Assembly (NCBI GenBank): GCA_036674765.1
Contig: JARVKI010000073.1
Location: 1-64,000, forward strand
DNA from: Seiridium cupressi
Lineage: Eukaryota > Ascomycota > Sordariomycetes > Amphisphaeriales > Sporocadaceae
Reading direction: 5' to 3'
DNA length: 64,000 nucleotides
The translations under genes were made by a program, and so were the position numbers. The notes below the pieces were generated by a model, which saw only the letters and a list, made by a program, of their open reading frames with translations, was not told where the DNA came from and searched no databases. Shown one piece after another: positions 21,771 to 33,362 of this stretch; the first letter of the stretch is position 1, and each line of letters begins with the position of its first letter.

Positions 21771-23323
21771 TCAGAAAGTGTAGCGGAACCCAAGGTCTTT
21801 CTCGTCCGTAATGTCCGCATTGCTTGCTTCAGTAGGGGCAAGACCAAGCTTGTCCCGACGGACGTTCTCCCCAGAAGCCGACGGCCAGAACGACATACAA
21901 ATTATAACGTTGCATCCAAGAGAAACAAGGTCAGCAATCACACCATCGGTATACCTAGGTCCCTTGGTCCACAGTTGAGGGCCAGCGATAGCTGCTGCGG
22001 CGTAGAAGATGAAGTACCCATTGCTGGCCGCACACTTCTTTGTATTGCCCTTGATCTTGGAAGCAATTAGACTGAGTACAACGACCATGAATGGCGATAA
22101 AATGGTGGCCATCCATGTGCATACCACAATTCCCCACTGGGAGGAACGCGGCAAGGCTGCAACGCTAATGTTTCCGATGAGAGGAGGAATGGTGGTAATA
22201 ATGCTCTAGAAAGATCTGGGTATTATCGTGTAGCGTATACCTAAAACGACGACCTAAATCTACATGATCTGAATAATACCTGCTGGAAGACTGACAAGCA
22301 TGGTGTTCAACTTTGACCAGCCGAACCCGCCAATGACAAGAGTGGCAAACTGGCAAAGTTAGCAGCAGAACAGAGTCCATGATTGTTGAGACCCCTCACC
22401 TTGAGGACTGGGGAGGCTAGGGTGTTGAAAAAGGTGGCGAGAACCAGCAACCAGGCCCGATGGTCTTTAACAAACTCCAGAATCTGAGTCCAGCTGAAAG
22501 ATCTGCCCTCCTTGCTCAGACAGTCCAGAGACATTCTCTGCACCGCAATGCTTTGCTCGCGTTCAGTGAGAAACCATACGGTCTCGGGGCTCTGGGGCAT
22601 AAAGACCAAAAAGGCAATACCTGCGGCAATGGTGCCTCCTCCACAGACTAGGAACATAACTCGCCAACTGGCAATTGCTAGGTTTGACGCGCTGCCTACA
22701 CCGAAGATGGCAAGGGCTCCGACGACCTGGGCCACTCCATTAAAGCTACACCAAGCACTTTTTGGTCCGAATTGGTATGATACTGTGACATGATTATCCA
22801 GGATATGATTGCTTACGCAGTTCGTAAGGCATGCTCTGACTTTTTATACCACATGCTTGCGATGATGGCAAATGCAGGAGTCACGGCGCCTTCAACAAAC
22901 CCAAGACAAGTCCTTGCAGCTGTGAAACCACCCATGTTAAAGGGTGCCGCGAGGCACCCAGCGACGATGCCCCAAACGACTCCAAGCATATACGTGTTAG
23001 CCTTTTGCCACTTCAATTTGACAAGAGGGTTATCCTTACACAGAGACTCCGACGAAGCGTACCAGAGAAAGACGGCTCATGAGGTAAATAAAGATGTATT
23101 CGGCGACGAATTATTCGCAGTAGAATGAGTTAACACTCCGGGAGTATTGGTGACTGGTCATCCCGAGATCGGCGGCGAGGTCAAGACTGCAGCAAAACCG
23201 ATGATTGCTTGTCGAGGTCTATATCTTGTCTGTGGTGATCAGAAAGTCCCAAATTTCCCCAGAAAATCTGTTGGAGAGCTCCTCACACTGAAAAAGTTGA
23301 ATCAGGCACATGAGCGTGAGAAC

Positions 23324-23329
23324 CGTCCT
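23324..23329. repeat. Left target-site duplication CGTCCT
   Basis: Direct copy of 24458-24463. The duplicated bases lie inside the transporter reading frame (minus strand AGGACG, codons for Arg-Thr), and a single copy restores the frame exactly. Confidence 0.8.
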
Positions 23330-24457
23330 GTAACGAATATACTATCGTCAGGATAAACCTTAGGATAATACACTGGTGTTGGGTTTATGCTAACAGGGTA
23401 CGTAATATAAAATAGGAATACTAAGTCTTACTAAATAAGAATATAATCGTTAAGGCTTAATAGGCCTTATTTATAGGTAGATAGATATTTAGATTAATTA
23501 TTAAGGTAATAACTATCTATATAGGAAATATCCTTTATATATATATTTATTCCCTTATTAATATTTTTTACGGAGCCTTTAAAGCGCACCGCTCCCGGCG
23601 CTCCTGGAGTACCTTGGAGCGCACCGCTCCTGGCGCTCTTATGTCACGTGACCTTAAACCCATAGTCGTGGTGTTTGACCCAATCAGGATGGTCCCCACC
23701 TGATTGGTTCTTTCTTGCGTTTTATCTCTATCGCCAGGCCGTAACTCCGGCCTTCGTTCGTAATATTAAGTTCCCCTTTTAAGACTTAATCGTATAAATA
23801 AGTTATTTTAACCCCTTTTTTAATTTGGCAGGTTTTCTTTTGTACGTATTTTTCTTAATAATGTATATTTATTATATTAAATTCTTTTAAAAACGTTACC
23901 GTATAAAAAACCTATAAGCGATTTTTTTTAATTCGGATTATTAATAAATTTGGTACTTTTATTATTATACTTTATATTTATTATTTTAAGCGTAAATTTA
24001 AATATAAAATAATTAAAATATTACGAACGAAGGCCGGGGTTACGGCCTGGCGATGGAGACAAGGCGCAAGGAAGAACCAATCAGGTGGGGACCATCCTGA
24101 TTGGGCCAGAAAACACCACGATCACGGGCCTAGGGTCACGTGACATAGGAGCGCCAGGAGCGCCGGGAGCGGTGCGCTCCAAGGGGCTCCCCAAAGGATC
24201 AGTAAGGGAATGAATATATATACGGAGGGTATTTCCTACATAGACAGTCATTACCTTAGTGATCAATCTAAGCATCTACCTACCCATAGGTGAGGCCTAT
24301 CAAGCCTTAACGATTATATTCTTATCCTTTAAGACTCAGTATTCCTATTCTACATTACGTACCCTGTTAGCATAAACCCGACACCAGTGTATTATCCTAA
24401 GGTTTATCCTGACGATAGTATATTCGTTACACGTGACTCCGGCCTTCGTTCGTAACA
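23330..24457. mobile_element. 1.1 kb foldback (long inverted-repeat) element
   Basis: Arms of roughly 430 nt (23330 to about 23770, and about 24010 to 24430) are inverted copies of each other. The left outer end, GTAACGAATATACTATCGTC, is mirrored exactly by the right arm ending at 24430. A shared inner block (GCGCACCGCTCC, ATCAGGATGGTCCCCACCTG, TTCGTTCGTAA) occurs in both orientations. The 240-nt loop is extremely AT-rich. 27 extra nt at the right end (24431-24457) resemble the inner arm end. CGTCCT flanks both sides (23324-23329 and 24458-24463), a 6-bp target duplication. No transposase frame is present, so it is a non-autonomous element mobilised in trans. Confidence 0.88.
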
Positions 24458-24463
24458 CGTCCT
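24458..24463. repeat. Right target-site duplication CGTCCT
   Basis: Second copy of the duplication created by the foldback element. It joins directly to the N-terminal coding exon of the transporter. Confidence 0.8.
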
Positions 24464-24550
24464 CTCAATCTTTCGTAATACCACTTTCTCCTCCTCCGGG
24501 CTATAGTCAATCTGCGATTCCATGTACACCTCCGCTTTGCTCGGGGACAT

Positions 24551-24992
24551 GGCCAACTCGTCCCCTAGCTTCTCGTTGACCAATGCTACCGTCCTTGCTG
24601 CGAGCTAGGGCTATCAATTTCTCTGTGAGATTTAAAAAGGGGAACTTGAACAACGAACAAGTATGTTTCTATACAATCTTCAAAAAGAACATCAGCGAGA
24701 GGCAATTATAAAATCGACTCGAACCTTGGTCATCAGAGGCGGGAAACGAGAAGTACATATACTTTGATTGTGTAGCTAAACAATGAGTGCGGCTTCCGAT
24801 AGACGGGGTATGTCAAGTACCTAGCTTAAAAGTGGGTTCGTATCGCCGCATCGGGTACGCGTACCCGGAGATCTCAAATCAGATATCGGCAACGATAAAC
24901 CTACAGGCCGAGAAGAAGAACACTACTCGTCCCACTTTGTAATAATCACATCGAAGCAGCTCACTCACTTTGAGCTTACACTCCTACGTACT
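24551..24992. other. Intergenic between divergent pseudogenes
   Basis: 442 nt containing the former promoters of the transporter (-) and amidohydrolase (+). The divergent arrangement suggests the two were once co-regulated neighbours, which is inference only. Confidence 0.4.
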
Positions 24993-26294
24993 TTGGAGGA
25001 AATACCACTCTGTAAAATCTCTTGCCACCGTGGAAAGAAAGAAACTGACCTTGATCACGTCTCGAAGGCTGTTTCTACAGCCAATACCATCGTGGATGAC
25101 AAGCCTTGGGCTCTTCCTCCTCACAAAACTTATAAGCTAGTCAATGCCAAGTTGATCAATCCGGTGTTAGGCACTATTTAGAAAATGTTGAGGTAACAAT
25201 CGCGAACGGGCGTTTCAAGCGGGTGATTGCTGGGACGGCAGATGTTGTAAGGGAAAAGGAAGGTGGAGAAACTCATACTGTCAACCTGAGAGGCAAATCA
25301 ATTTGCCCCGGTCTAATTGACGGCCACGTTCACGTCACGGCGACCCCTGGGAAATCAGACCTCAAGAATACCTACAAGAACACACTGGCCTCTATGAACA
25401 ACTTTCGCATGACTTTTCTGGTCAAATAGATGCTTCGAGAAGGGTTCACCACAGCCCGTGATTGCGGAGGCGCCGACAGCTCGCTGAAAGAAGCCATCGC
25501 GGAGTGGCTGATTCCTGGGCCACGGCTTTTGATTACCGGTCACGCGCTCTCCCAAACAGGTGGCCACGGTGACCAACGCTCTTTCTTCAACGATGAAGAC
25601 CCTACACTCAAGTTCTGCGCTGGGCAGAGGTCAGGCATAGGTCGCATTTGTGATGGCGCGACTGAATGTTCCATCGCGGTCCAAGATGCGATTCGCAAAG
25701 GCGCCGATTTTATCACGATTATGGGCGGGGGCGGTGTTGCCAGCAGACTGAACAATCTCGGCCACCCGCAATTTCTTCTGGAAGAGATCCGGCTGTGACC
25801 AGGACGGCGGCTACTTTCGATACGTATGTCACTACTCATGTGTACACAGTCCGGGCGATGCGGCACATGATAGACAACGGAGTCCTGGGCATATCGAGCA
25901 TGGCGATTGCATTGACCGCGAGCTAGCGCTGGAGATGGCTGAAAGGGAGATCTTCTTCACACCCACACTAGTGACATATGATGCTCTGCGTACTGCTCCG
26001 TACGACCAGTTCCTAAATGAGCAATCTGCGGAAAAAAACATGGCCGTGCTGAAGTCCGGGCTTGATGCCATCAGTATTGCGGCAGACGCAGGCAATATCA
26101 CATGGATTAATAGGCTGCAAACTGACATCATTGAGAATACGGCCATTGAATCCGAGGGCAATCCGGAAGCAGCTGAGCAGCTGCCATGGGCGGACTCGCA
26201 ACTCCCAACACCGGATTTTGATCATATAGCACGCCAACAGTTTACTGATACATGGATGAACATGTTTCCGTTCTTATCATCCATAACGACTTGA
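24993..26294 (+). pseudogene. Metal-dependent amidohydrolase remnant
   Basis: Amidohydrolase of the imidazolonepropionase-like group, badly broken. Readable blocks: YKLVNAKLINPVLGT; then a one-base slip near 25172 to ENVEVTIANGRFKRVIAGTA; CPGLIDGHVHV with the HxH metal motif (25308-25340); an in-frame TAG at 25427-25429; MLREGFTTARDCGGAD; GHALSQTGGHGDQRSFF; GADFITIMGGGGVAS. Further slips occur near 25790 (before TRTAATFDTYVTTHVYT) and near 25890 (before EHGDCIDRELALEMAER). The final block FFTPTLVTYDALRTAPY reads on to an abnormal C-terminus at 26294. At least one nonsense and three frame slips make activity very unlikely. Confidence 0.85.
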
Positions 26295-28038
26295 GTTAGT
26301 TGATTTGCAGTACAATTCCGTGCGTGAAGGTATGGAGTAATAAGCTCAATATTTGGCCAATAAACACTCATAATCCAATGATAATAGAGGGTAGCCCATA
26401 CATGGATTCAGCAAAAACCCGCAGTTCAATGGCCGCTCCAACGATAGGACTACACGACCAAAAGCTTGAGGATATTGAAGCCGATATTTAGATCAAGATG
26501 TGAGGGGTAATGCGCATACAGTCTGGTTATGTTTGTGCTTGTGATGTAAGCACGGAAATATGGACTAGAGCAATAATGGCATTATTATCGGGTGCTCACG
26601 GGGACATTTTTACAGAACGGCCAGTAGCAATGCTCCGCTGCGGATGAGACCCAAGGTTGTACCTATGGTCCTGGTGATCCACCCCTCAGCTTGGATCAGA
26701 CTGTCTTTGAACAAATCAGCAATTGTGTGTGACGGCAAGTGGGACAAGTGCGACACCATCCTCCGAGGTGGCCGAGATGATATGGAAATAGAAGACGATC
26801 TAATCGTCTCAAGCACATCAAGCCACCCTAACACGCAATATGCCTCCGTGGGAGCGTAACATTCCCAGCAGTCCAACCTGATCGCCGTCCCGCTGCTACA
26901 TATCCGACGCACCCGCGTATCTGACTACTACGATGTCAGGATGATGCTGTGTACCTGCTCACGCGCACGCCACTGCAACGAATCCTAGCGTCGGGAATAT
27001 AGCACGCCCGGGACTATTGTAAGTGCGGTGGCACTGTCGGGCCACTACTACCGCACAACGTGTTTGGATCCTTCAGATCCCGAGCGGTGATTACTCGGTG
27101 CAAGCAGCAACAGCTCCACGTCCTGCATACACTTCAACGGCAGTTCTTCCTGCAATGTCTCGAACCCAGCGCTGACGTCTACACGGTCAGCTATCAATGC
27201 TTCCCTTCCCAGCAAAAAGTGCAAAAAGTGTATTCGTCACTTGACTGTAGTGCTGACGCTCGACTCCATCATTTCAGGGCAGTGAACTGCATCCACACCG
27301 GTTACGGGGGCCCCATCATGCTATACCAGTGCTTGAAGGGCTCGAGAGTAAACGGTAACAGTATAGAAATTAGCGTTGACGGTAACGGATCGAAGGTATC
27401 AAACTGTCGGTTAAATTATAGCGACATCCTAGGCCAAACCACGATGAGATCTCATTTGCAGATATCTCCTGAGCGAGTGGGAATGAGGCCAAGAATTTCT
27501 AGAAACCTAGCGCGAACATTATTGATAATTGATACGCATTCTTTTGCTGATGGACATAAATACTTGGAAGATGATTGTTATTTCCAGTTTTGAACGGTAG
27601 GATTAGCGTGCTTGTCCCGTGCACGTGGCTTGATAAGGCATTCCGATAAGCGCCCGGCTGGCACGTTGCGGTAACGGTACTTTTTACCAGGGACCAAGGC
27701 ACATTGCAGAAAGCACTAAAGCTGCAGACAACCTAGCGCGTATTTCGCAACAGATATTCTTCATCCTTTCATTACCAGATGTCCTTTGCTTCTTCGAGCC
27801 TTTCTACGAATTATGAACCGGATTGGCGCAATATCTGCGTTTGATCGACCTGATAAGACCATCTGCTTTAGGAAGGTCGAACCCCGTATTTTGGCTTCTC
27901 CTCGTGGCTGCCGAGGTGCGATGGGTCGACTCAGGTTTAAGAAGACGCGTACCCAGGGGTGCGACTGTCCCTGGCCTGCCTGAATTCATCAGGTCTCCTC
28001 AGGATACTGCGTTACATTGCGACGTCTAGATTCACATC
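26295..28038. other. 1.7 kb without a supported gene
   Basis: The longest frame (27060-27593 +, 177 codons, starting at a GTG) is rich in Cys, Gln and Ser but has no signal peptide or known domain. A shorter alternative frame over the same bases is equally protein-like, so neither is annotated. A minus frame at 26610-26912 ends in a hydrophobic tail but starts nowhere convincing. Confidence 0.35.
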
Positions 28039-28872
28039 ATGCAACAAAACCTTAAACGCCTACCCGACAGGGATATGCCGGACGGTGCTCTCAGATGCGA
28101 GCCGTCAAGGACGCAACATGTAGAAGTGTACGGCCTTGGCGTGCTGAGGGCAGTCATCGTAGTGGAAGTGAAGAACGACAAGCACGTAATCAAGTCTTCT
28201 TGGCTGAGCTCGCAGGACTCCTACTTGGCAAAACAGCTCTTGAGCGTCGTCCGGAGGCGACACATTCTGCCGAACAAAGGTCTGCTTTTCCACACGGACG
28301 CCTCACAGCCAGCTATCATGGAGGAGCTGGAGGGATTACCGCTGAGGGCCCAGATCATGTCGAAACAGGTCGACCCCAACATTCAACTCCCAGAGAATAT
28401 CTCCTACCGGGACATGACTACGGCCGAGGCGCTGGATTACTTTCGGGAAGTGGAAGAGGAATTCGTGAATGGTTTGCTGAGGATCAGATCCGAGGACGAG
28501 ACCGAAGCGGATGTAAAGCAGCGGGCGCACGCCATGGTAGCTAGTGTCGCGCCGAAGGGCCCCGAGACCCCGGGACAGCAATTCATAATCGTCGAAGATG
28601 GAGGCACGGCAGTCTCAACGCTATGGATTGGGGAGCGCGACGGCAAGCAGTCCTTTTGCTACAATGTGGAGGTGGCTCCGGAGAAACGCGGGCACGGCCA
28701 TGGACGCAAGACGCTGCTGGTCTGGGAACATGCCGCTGCGAAAATGGGCCTGCTGACGTTGGGGCTGAACGTGTTTGGCACGAACGTGGCTGCGCTCAGG
28801 CTGTATTCCAGTGGTGGCTTTCGCGTTGACGATGCAACATTCATACTTGATGATCAGGTACGAGGATCATAG
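28039..28872 (+). CDS. GNAT-family N-acetyltransferase
   Basis: Acetyl-CoA-dependent acetyltransferase; the acceptor is unknown. The C-terminal 170 aa hold a GNAT fold: ISYRDMTTAEALDYFREVEE (first strand and helix), FIIVEDGGTAVSTLWIG, FCYNVEVAPEKRGHGHGRKT (motif A, RGHGHG being the acetyl-CoA pyrophosphate loop), then LTLGLNVFGTNVAALRLYSS and GGFRVDDATF (motif B). The full open frame is 277 aa. Its first 106 residues have no known homology in my reading, and the in-frame ATG at 28357 (MSKQVDPNIQLPEN) gives a compact 171-aa enzyme that may be the true product. No intron and no damage. Confidence 0.82.
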   Translation: MQQNLKRLPDRDMPDGALRCEPSRTQHVEVYGLGVLRAVIVVEVKNDKHVIKSSWLSSQDSYLAKQLLSVVRRRHILPNKGLLFHTDASQPAIMEELEGLPLRAQIMSKQVDPNIQLPENISYRDMTTAEALDYFREVEEEFVNGLLRIRSEDETEADVKQRAHAMVASVAPKGPETPGQQFIIVEDGGTAVSTLWIGERDGKQSFCYNVEVAPEKRGHGHGRKTLLVWEHAAAKMGLLTLGLNVFGTNVAALRLYSSGGFRVDDATFILDDQVRGS

Positions 28873-29585
28873 CGCGGCGATCGATGTGCGAAGTGGTATG
28901 TTGGCGTTTGAGTCGAACTTGTGTATGTATGCAAGGTCGATCGGTATATCATGCTGGAAGTGTGTTATCCTAGCCGATTGAGCGATCTGAGAATGGAGGA
29001 AGGGTGTTCGACTTCTCATGGCGGATGAGCTCCTCATCTTGTGCAGGGGCTATGTTTACGACATTTATGAGGCTTATAATAGTGATACTCCCATTTGCAT
29101 GTCATTATTGAGGCTTTAATCTCGAGATACAATCAGAGGGCTTTAGTTGTCATACTTTCAATTGATTTTCTCAGATTGACAATCTACTAGGCAAAGCACA
29201 CTTCTCCATTCCCTGTTGCAGTGACATCTCAATTCGTTCTGGGAATAAGCTCTCCGCTTTGTCGCAATCTTAATCTTGCAAAGGCCCTTAGCTAGAGCTT
29301 CTACTGATAGCTCTGTGATGATAGGTTCATTTGCAAACCCCCGTAGACTCTGGGCAAAAGCTTGACGGCATTGTTCGCTAACTGCCCTCGTGACTTCTAA
29401 CTCACATAGGAGGTCCAAGCCAAAAACAACGGCCGAAATCGGACTGCTCCGATGAGGTTCCATTCGAATTTAAGCATCCGTGGCTAGTGCCGTCACATGC
29501 AATGTAATTGTTAATGCCTCAGCTCCAGCAAGCAGCAATTCCATGGTGCCGGAAAGGTGGAGCCGGCTCTGATGCAATAATACAT

Positions 29586-29607
29586 GTAGGTAGGTAGGTA
29601 GGTAGGC
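29586..29607. repeat. (GTAG)n microsatellite
   Basis: About five tandem GTAG units (TGTAGGTAGGTAGGTAGG). Confidence 0.8.
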
Positions 29608-29737
29608 ATAACCCCAGGCTTGACCAGGTCAACCGACCTCGCTAGAGAAGCGACGCCTAGTTACATTAATGTAGTGCGTAGTGCTATCCCCTTAGAGTAG
29701 TGGCGCTTGCTGGCGCCCGGGTAAACTGCCGCGTCAC

Positions 29738-29762
29738 TGCAGCCTCTGCAGCCTCTGCAGCC
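29738..29762. repeat. Short tandem repeat, 9-bp unit
   Basis: About three near-identical copies of GCAGCCTCT, followed by degenerate GCAGCCC units. Confidence 0.7.
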
Positions 29763-31074
29763 CACCGCAGCCCATACTACAGTACATTAGACTAGTGAAT
29801 GCACGGTCGCTACCCCACTTTCCCCGGATGTTCTGCCGACGGACGGTCCCCTGCAAAACATACATGTACATACTGCTCGCAGCCTTGGGATTCGGGTTGG
29901 CGCCTGCCTGCTTTATCGTCATGCGGTGGTTGACCATGCGTATGCCCACCTCTACCGCTTCTGGAGCTGTCCATGTCTTTAGACTCTATGCACTGGACGG
30001 GAACGGCCAGCGGCACGTGATCAAATGCAATCTTTCTCCTGGGACCCCCTGTATGTTGTGTATGTAAAGGCGCCACCTACAGAGCTAACTGGATCCCTGG
30101 CCAGCAGGTAAGATTGCGGGCTTCTGTTGATAAAGCGAGACGCGCGTTTTCGTCCCTGTTGATCGGCGAATTCTAGAATGCGGGCTCCCAGAATTTGGGA
30201 ATATTTATGTGTATGCCGATCGATGCAGCTAGCTTTCTCTACAAACCGACGTCATCAAGCGAATGGGTTCCAACGCCGCAGACTGTCTCCGGAGTCCGAC
30301 TAGGGGAAGGATCTTTCGGGCCTGTGCAAGCTGCATGCTGCACAGAGCCTCCAACCTGCTCGGGCTTGCAAGATGATCAAGAATCAACAACATTTTCAAA
30401 ACAAGACACACCTACCTAAAGTATGGTGACGGTGCAATAGCATCGGAATGAATTGCTAGGTGGCAGTTGCGAGTTAAGGCCTAGTTACAGCCAGCGCGTT
30501 GTCGCTATTTTCTTGTAGGTCCATGATATAAGAAAAGTGCGAGGTCTTGATCGAGGAAACTGTTTACATAGCAGGTTGGAGATTAGCAGGGTTCGTCCGT
30601 CAGGGCTCCGCCCCTAAAACTTATACTTCTACTGTTTTAATTGTCACGGTCACGTGACGGTGGTTTTTCCCGCACAGACCATGTGATCCGTGCATACCTT
30701 TTTAAAGATAGAGTGGAGGGCGCAAAGGGAGAATAGCTCTTTAGCGCAACAACAACTAAACAACCATACCCTTACATTAATTGATATCAATCATATTTTA
30801 CTCACGTGCTCATTAATGGAGAAAAGACCGTATAATTGACAAGTGAATGGGGATGTCACTTGTCTTGACTACGAGGATTGAGAGGTTTCTATTTACTTGT
30901 CTGGATGATGAACCTAGATTGGTTCATGTGACTCTACGCCAATTGTTAGCGCAGCGATTGTTCGCCCTTGCTTGACGTCCTTTGCCCATCTCTTACTTCA
31001 ATTGTTTCAACTATGGAGAGAATGGAGCGAAACCAGAAAAGATTTGTTCTAGGGAACCACAATTCTGAAGAAAA

Positions 31075-32213
31075 TCAATCAATTTCTCCGAAGTCCATGA
31101 CAGCATGATGGTGATAAACATGACCCTCAGGCATAGTTGTTGGATACGTCGAGGGAAACTGGGGAGGTTGAGTTTTGATTCCACGCCGAAGTAAGCAAAT
31201 TGCGGTCTTCGGACGTTTGTGTCGGATACAACGCTCGATCAGTCCAGCTTGGTATTTTTCATTCGGTACTGGCGTCAGCCCAGCTCCCAGTCCATGGAGG
31301 TATTCGATGACCGCGTCGCAACCATTTCAAGAGAGAAGTGTAGACAAGAGAACTTCGTCCAAGACTCTCACTAGCTGAGACTGCTCATGTATGTTTTCAG
31401 TCGCCCAAGACCACATCGCCTTAAGGAGCCGCATGGTTCCGAAAAGCGCTGCCTTGATAAACTTGGCCTCGAAACCATCATCACCAAAGGAATATCCGTA
31501 ATGTATAAGTTGAATTGCCATGCCTTCGAGACAGTCCTTATCAGGAAGACCCGCGTCTTCATCGTGCTCTAGACTATATCGATTCATATATTTCCAGTAG
31601 AACACATCGCCGCTATTTTCCATCTCGCGGCTTACCATGGAGCCTATCGAGTCCAGAGTGCTCTCTATGGCATCTATGCAATGATTATCATGCTGCAAGT
31701 CTAGCCAGTCAAACATATGTGTCCCCTTGGGACACACTGAATACCCTAGGCCTGGATATCCTTGGAAGCCGTAGCGTCGATTGGGTCCGCGCCTTCTTCG
31801 AGGAGCATCTTCAATACGTTGGGTTTTCCGTAAGTAATGGTCATATCGAGCAGGGGGGCTAACCACTCAAGCTGATTCTTGGACTTGATAGGACCGCCGA
31901 CGATGCCGGAGGTGATTGCTTCCCACGTTTTGAGTATCAGCTGTGCTACGTCAACGTAATCCATACATATGGCGTAGTAGATAGAGTTTTTGTATTGCAT
32001 GAACTCCTACTTGTGAGCAATGGCCTGGTCCTTGTCCTGTTCGGTGGCTGACATCACGGTAAGCGCCTCCCAAGCGTCCTTAGCAAGATGAAGTTCAAGT
32101 CTGAAGAGATCGAGCTTCTCAGCCACAAAAGCATCTGGCTGTGTAAGTTTGTAATCAACCGTGTCCTTTACTTTATGGAGCTGATCGCATGCCAGTTCAA
32201 TTTCGCCAGACAT
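31075..32213 (-). pseudogene. Ankyrin-repeat protein pseudogene
   Basis: From the ATG at 32213 (MSGEIELACDQLHKVKDTVD) the frame reads a helical N-terminus and then meets TAG at 32007-32009. It continues unchanged as YKNSIYYAICMDYVDVAQL and PLLDMTITYGKPNVLKMLLE (ankyrin-like, EEGADP). Near 31745 the frame slips to GYSVCPKGTHMFDWLDLQHD and a long helical segment (AKFIKAALFGTMRLLKAMWS). TGA at 31327-31329 interrupts LLS-stop-NGCDAVIEYLHGLGA. The same frame then runs on through ERCIRHKRPKTAICLLRRGI and PSTYPTTMPEGHVYHH to a natural-looking stop at 31075. Two in-frame stops and one slip in an otherwise coherent protein indicate a recent pseudogene. Confidence 0.75.
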
Positions 32214-33362
32214 TGAAGTCCTTGTCTTTGAGTGGCTCGTGTTGCTGTTGCTGTTGCGTAGAGTGGCGAAATCCAACACCTGGTGGGAACAAGATCATGT
32301 TCTCGGAAATGATACAGTTTCCTTTGTTATGAATAAAAGAATTAGATGATCCAAACCATTATAGATAGCATGGTCGTACCAAGTTGATTATGGTATTTGC
32401 ATATTGTTCTGACAATGAGCCTTAAGAGAGAAAGAAAGGTCCAAATACAATGCACATCACCCTAACCTAGTTGCTATGTAGTTCACAGAATGACACCCGA
32501 TAAACCACAGTCGTCACACAGAGTATTGCAATTATGCTTTATTTTAAGCAAAGAAAATGCAAAAGCTGATGTCTTATCTGTATAAAACGCTTGTCACTAG
32601 TAAAGGGTTATACAAAGGTTTTCTGTAACACATATAGCTGTGAAGGCTATAGAAGCTGTCGGTCCATTTTGCACAGATTTTCTCAACTCGGCATCGTGTC
32701 AGAATAGGGATTCTAGCCACCTGGATTATCGGGCTTCGCAGCCACTACATATAGACTAGCTACCTCTTTTTGCTTTTGGCACTTTTCTGATATTTAATTA
32801 ATTGTATTATCTACCTTATGGCCTTCGCTTCTATCTTAACACGGTACGTATTTGCTGACTGCTCCTAACAACACATTAAAGTAGTACGTGCACAATATTC
32901 GGAGCGTAAGTCCCATAGGCTGACGACTTTGAACGGAATTTCATAGATTGTACTATTTCGCCTGAGTATCAAGGACTTCATTTGACGATCACACACAGTG
33001 TCGCTGAACATACCTGAAGCTCCGCAGGTCCATCATGAAACAAGAACTCGAAGACGCACATAATTCCTTATACATCAGCTAGGGCGGAAAGGGGAGCATC
33101 GTGAGAACAAGAATAGACTACTTAGACCTGAAATGAACGCCAGGAAATGGAAAGATATTTTATAAATATCGAAACTAAACTATATGTATTGTTAACAGTC
33201 CACTAGATTTTGTGTTTGGTTCCCCGAATAGAATCTTGTCAAATACACCTAGCTCTAGACAGGTACAACACTGGCTCGTGTTAGTGTTTGATTCATAAGC
33301 TCGATGGTATATATTAATGTGAACTAATTATAAATATTCGGAAAACCCCAAAACCCGGCTTT
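32214..33362. other. 1.1 kb intergenic, nothing recognised
   Basis: AT-rich, with no reading frame longer than about 60 codons apart from the 5' extension of the ankyrin frame to 32279. Confidence 0.45.

Larger units (their letters stand above)
21771..24550 (-). pseudogene. Allantoate-permease-like MFS transporter, split by a foldback element
   Basis: Dal5/ACS-type anion:cation symporter of the major facilitator superfamily. The N-terminus (24550-24464, MSPSKAEVYMESQIDYSPEE, VVLRKIERT) is separated from its continuation (VLTLMCLIQLF, from 23323) by the element at 23330-24457. Removing the element and one AGGACG copy restores RKIERTVLTLM. A 68-nt intron (23286-23219) then yields YLDKQ. After that the N-terminal half is damaged: frame slips near 23195-23160 and an in-frame TAA at 23111-23113 where relatives read FYFGYL. 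The rest is well conserved: GFVEGAVTPAFAIIASMWYK, a 59-nt intron to AWCSFNGVAQVVGALAIFG, MPQSPETVWFLTEREQ, SLPAGIIQI, TTIPPLIGNISVAALPR, ending at 21771. The slips and stop outside the element show decay beyond the insertion. Confidence 0.85.
28873..31074. other. 2.2 kb gene-poor stretch with microsatellites
   Basis: No supported gene. Opposed frames at 29795-30076 are unsupported. A GTAG tetranucleotide run lies at about 29586-29607 and a GCAGCCTCT tandem at about 29738-29762. Confidence 0.45.

Noticed and set aside
25540..26237. Minus-strand frames over the amidohydrolase region
   Set aside because: They are antisense shadows of the recognisable amidohydrolase blocks on the plus strand.
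27060..27593. 177-codon Cys/Gln/Ser-rich frame as a possible effector
   Set aside because: It starts at GTG, has no signal peptide, and another frame over the same bases looks equally protein-like.
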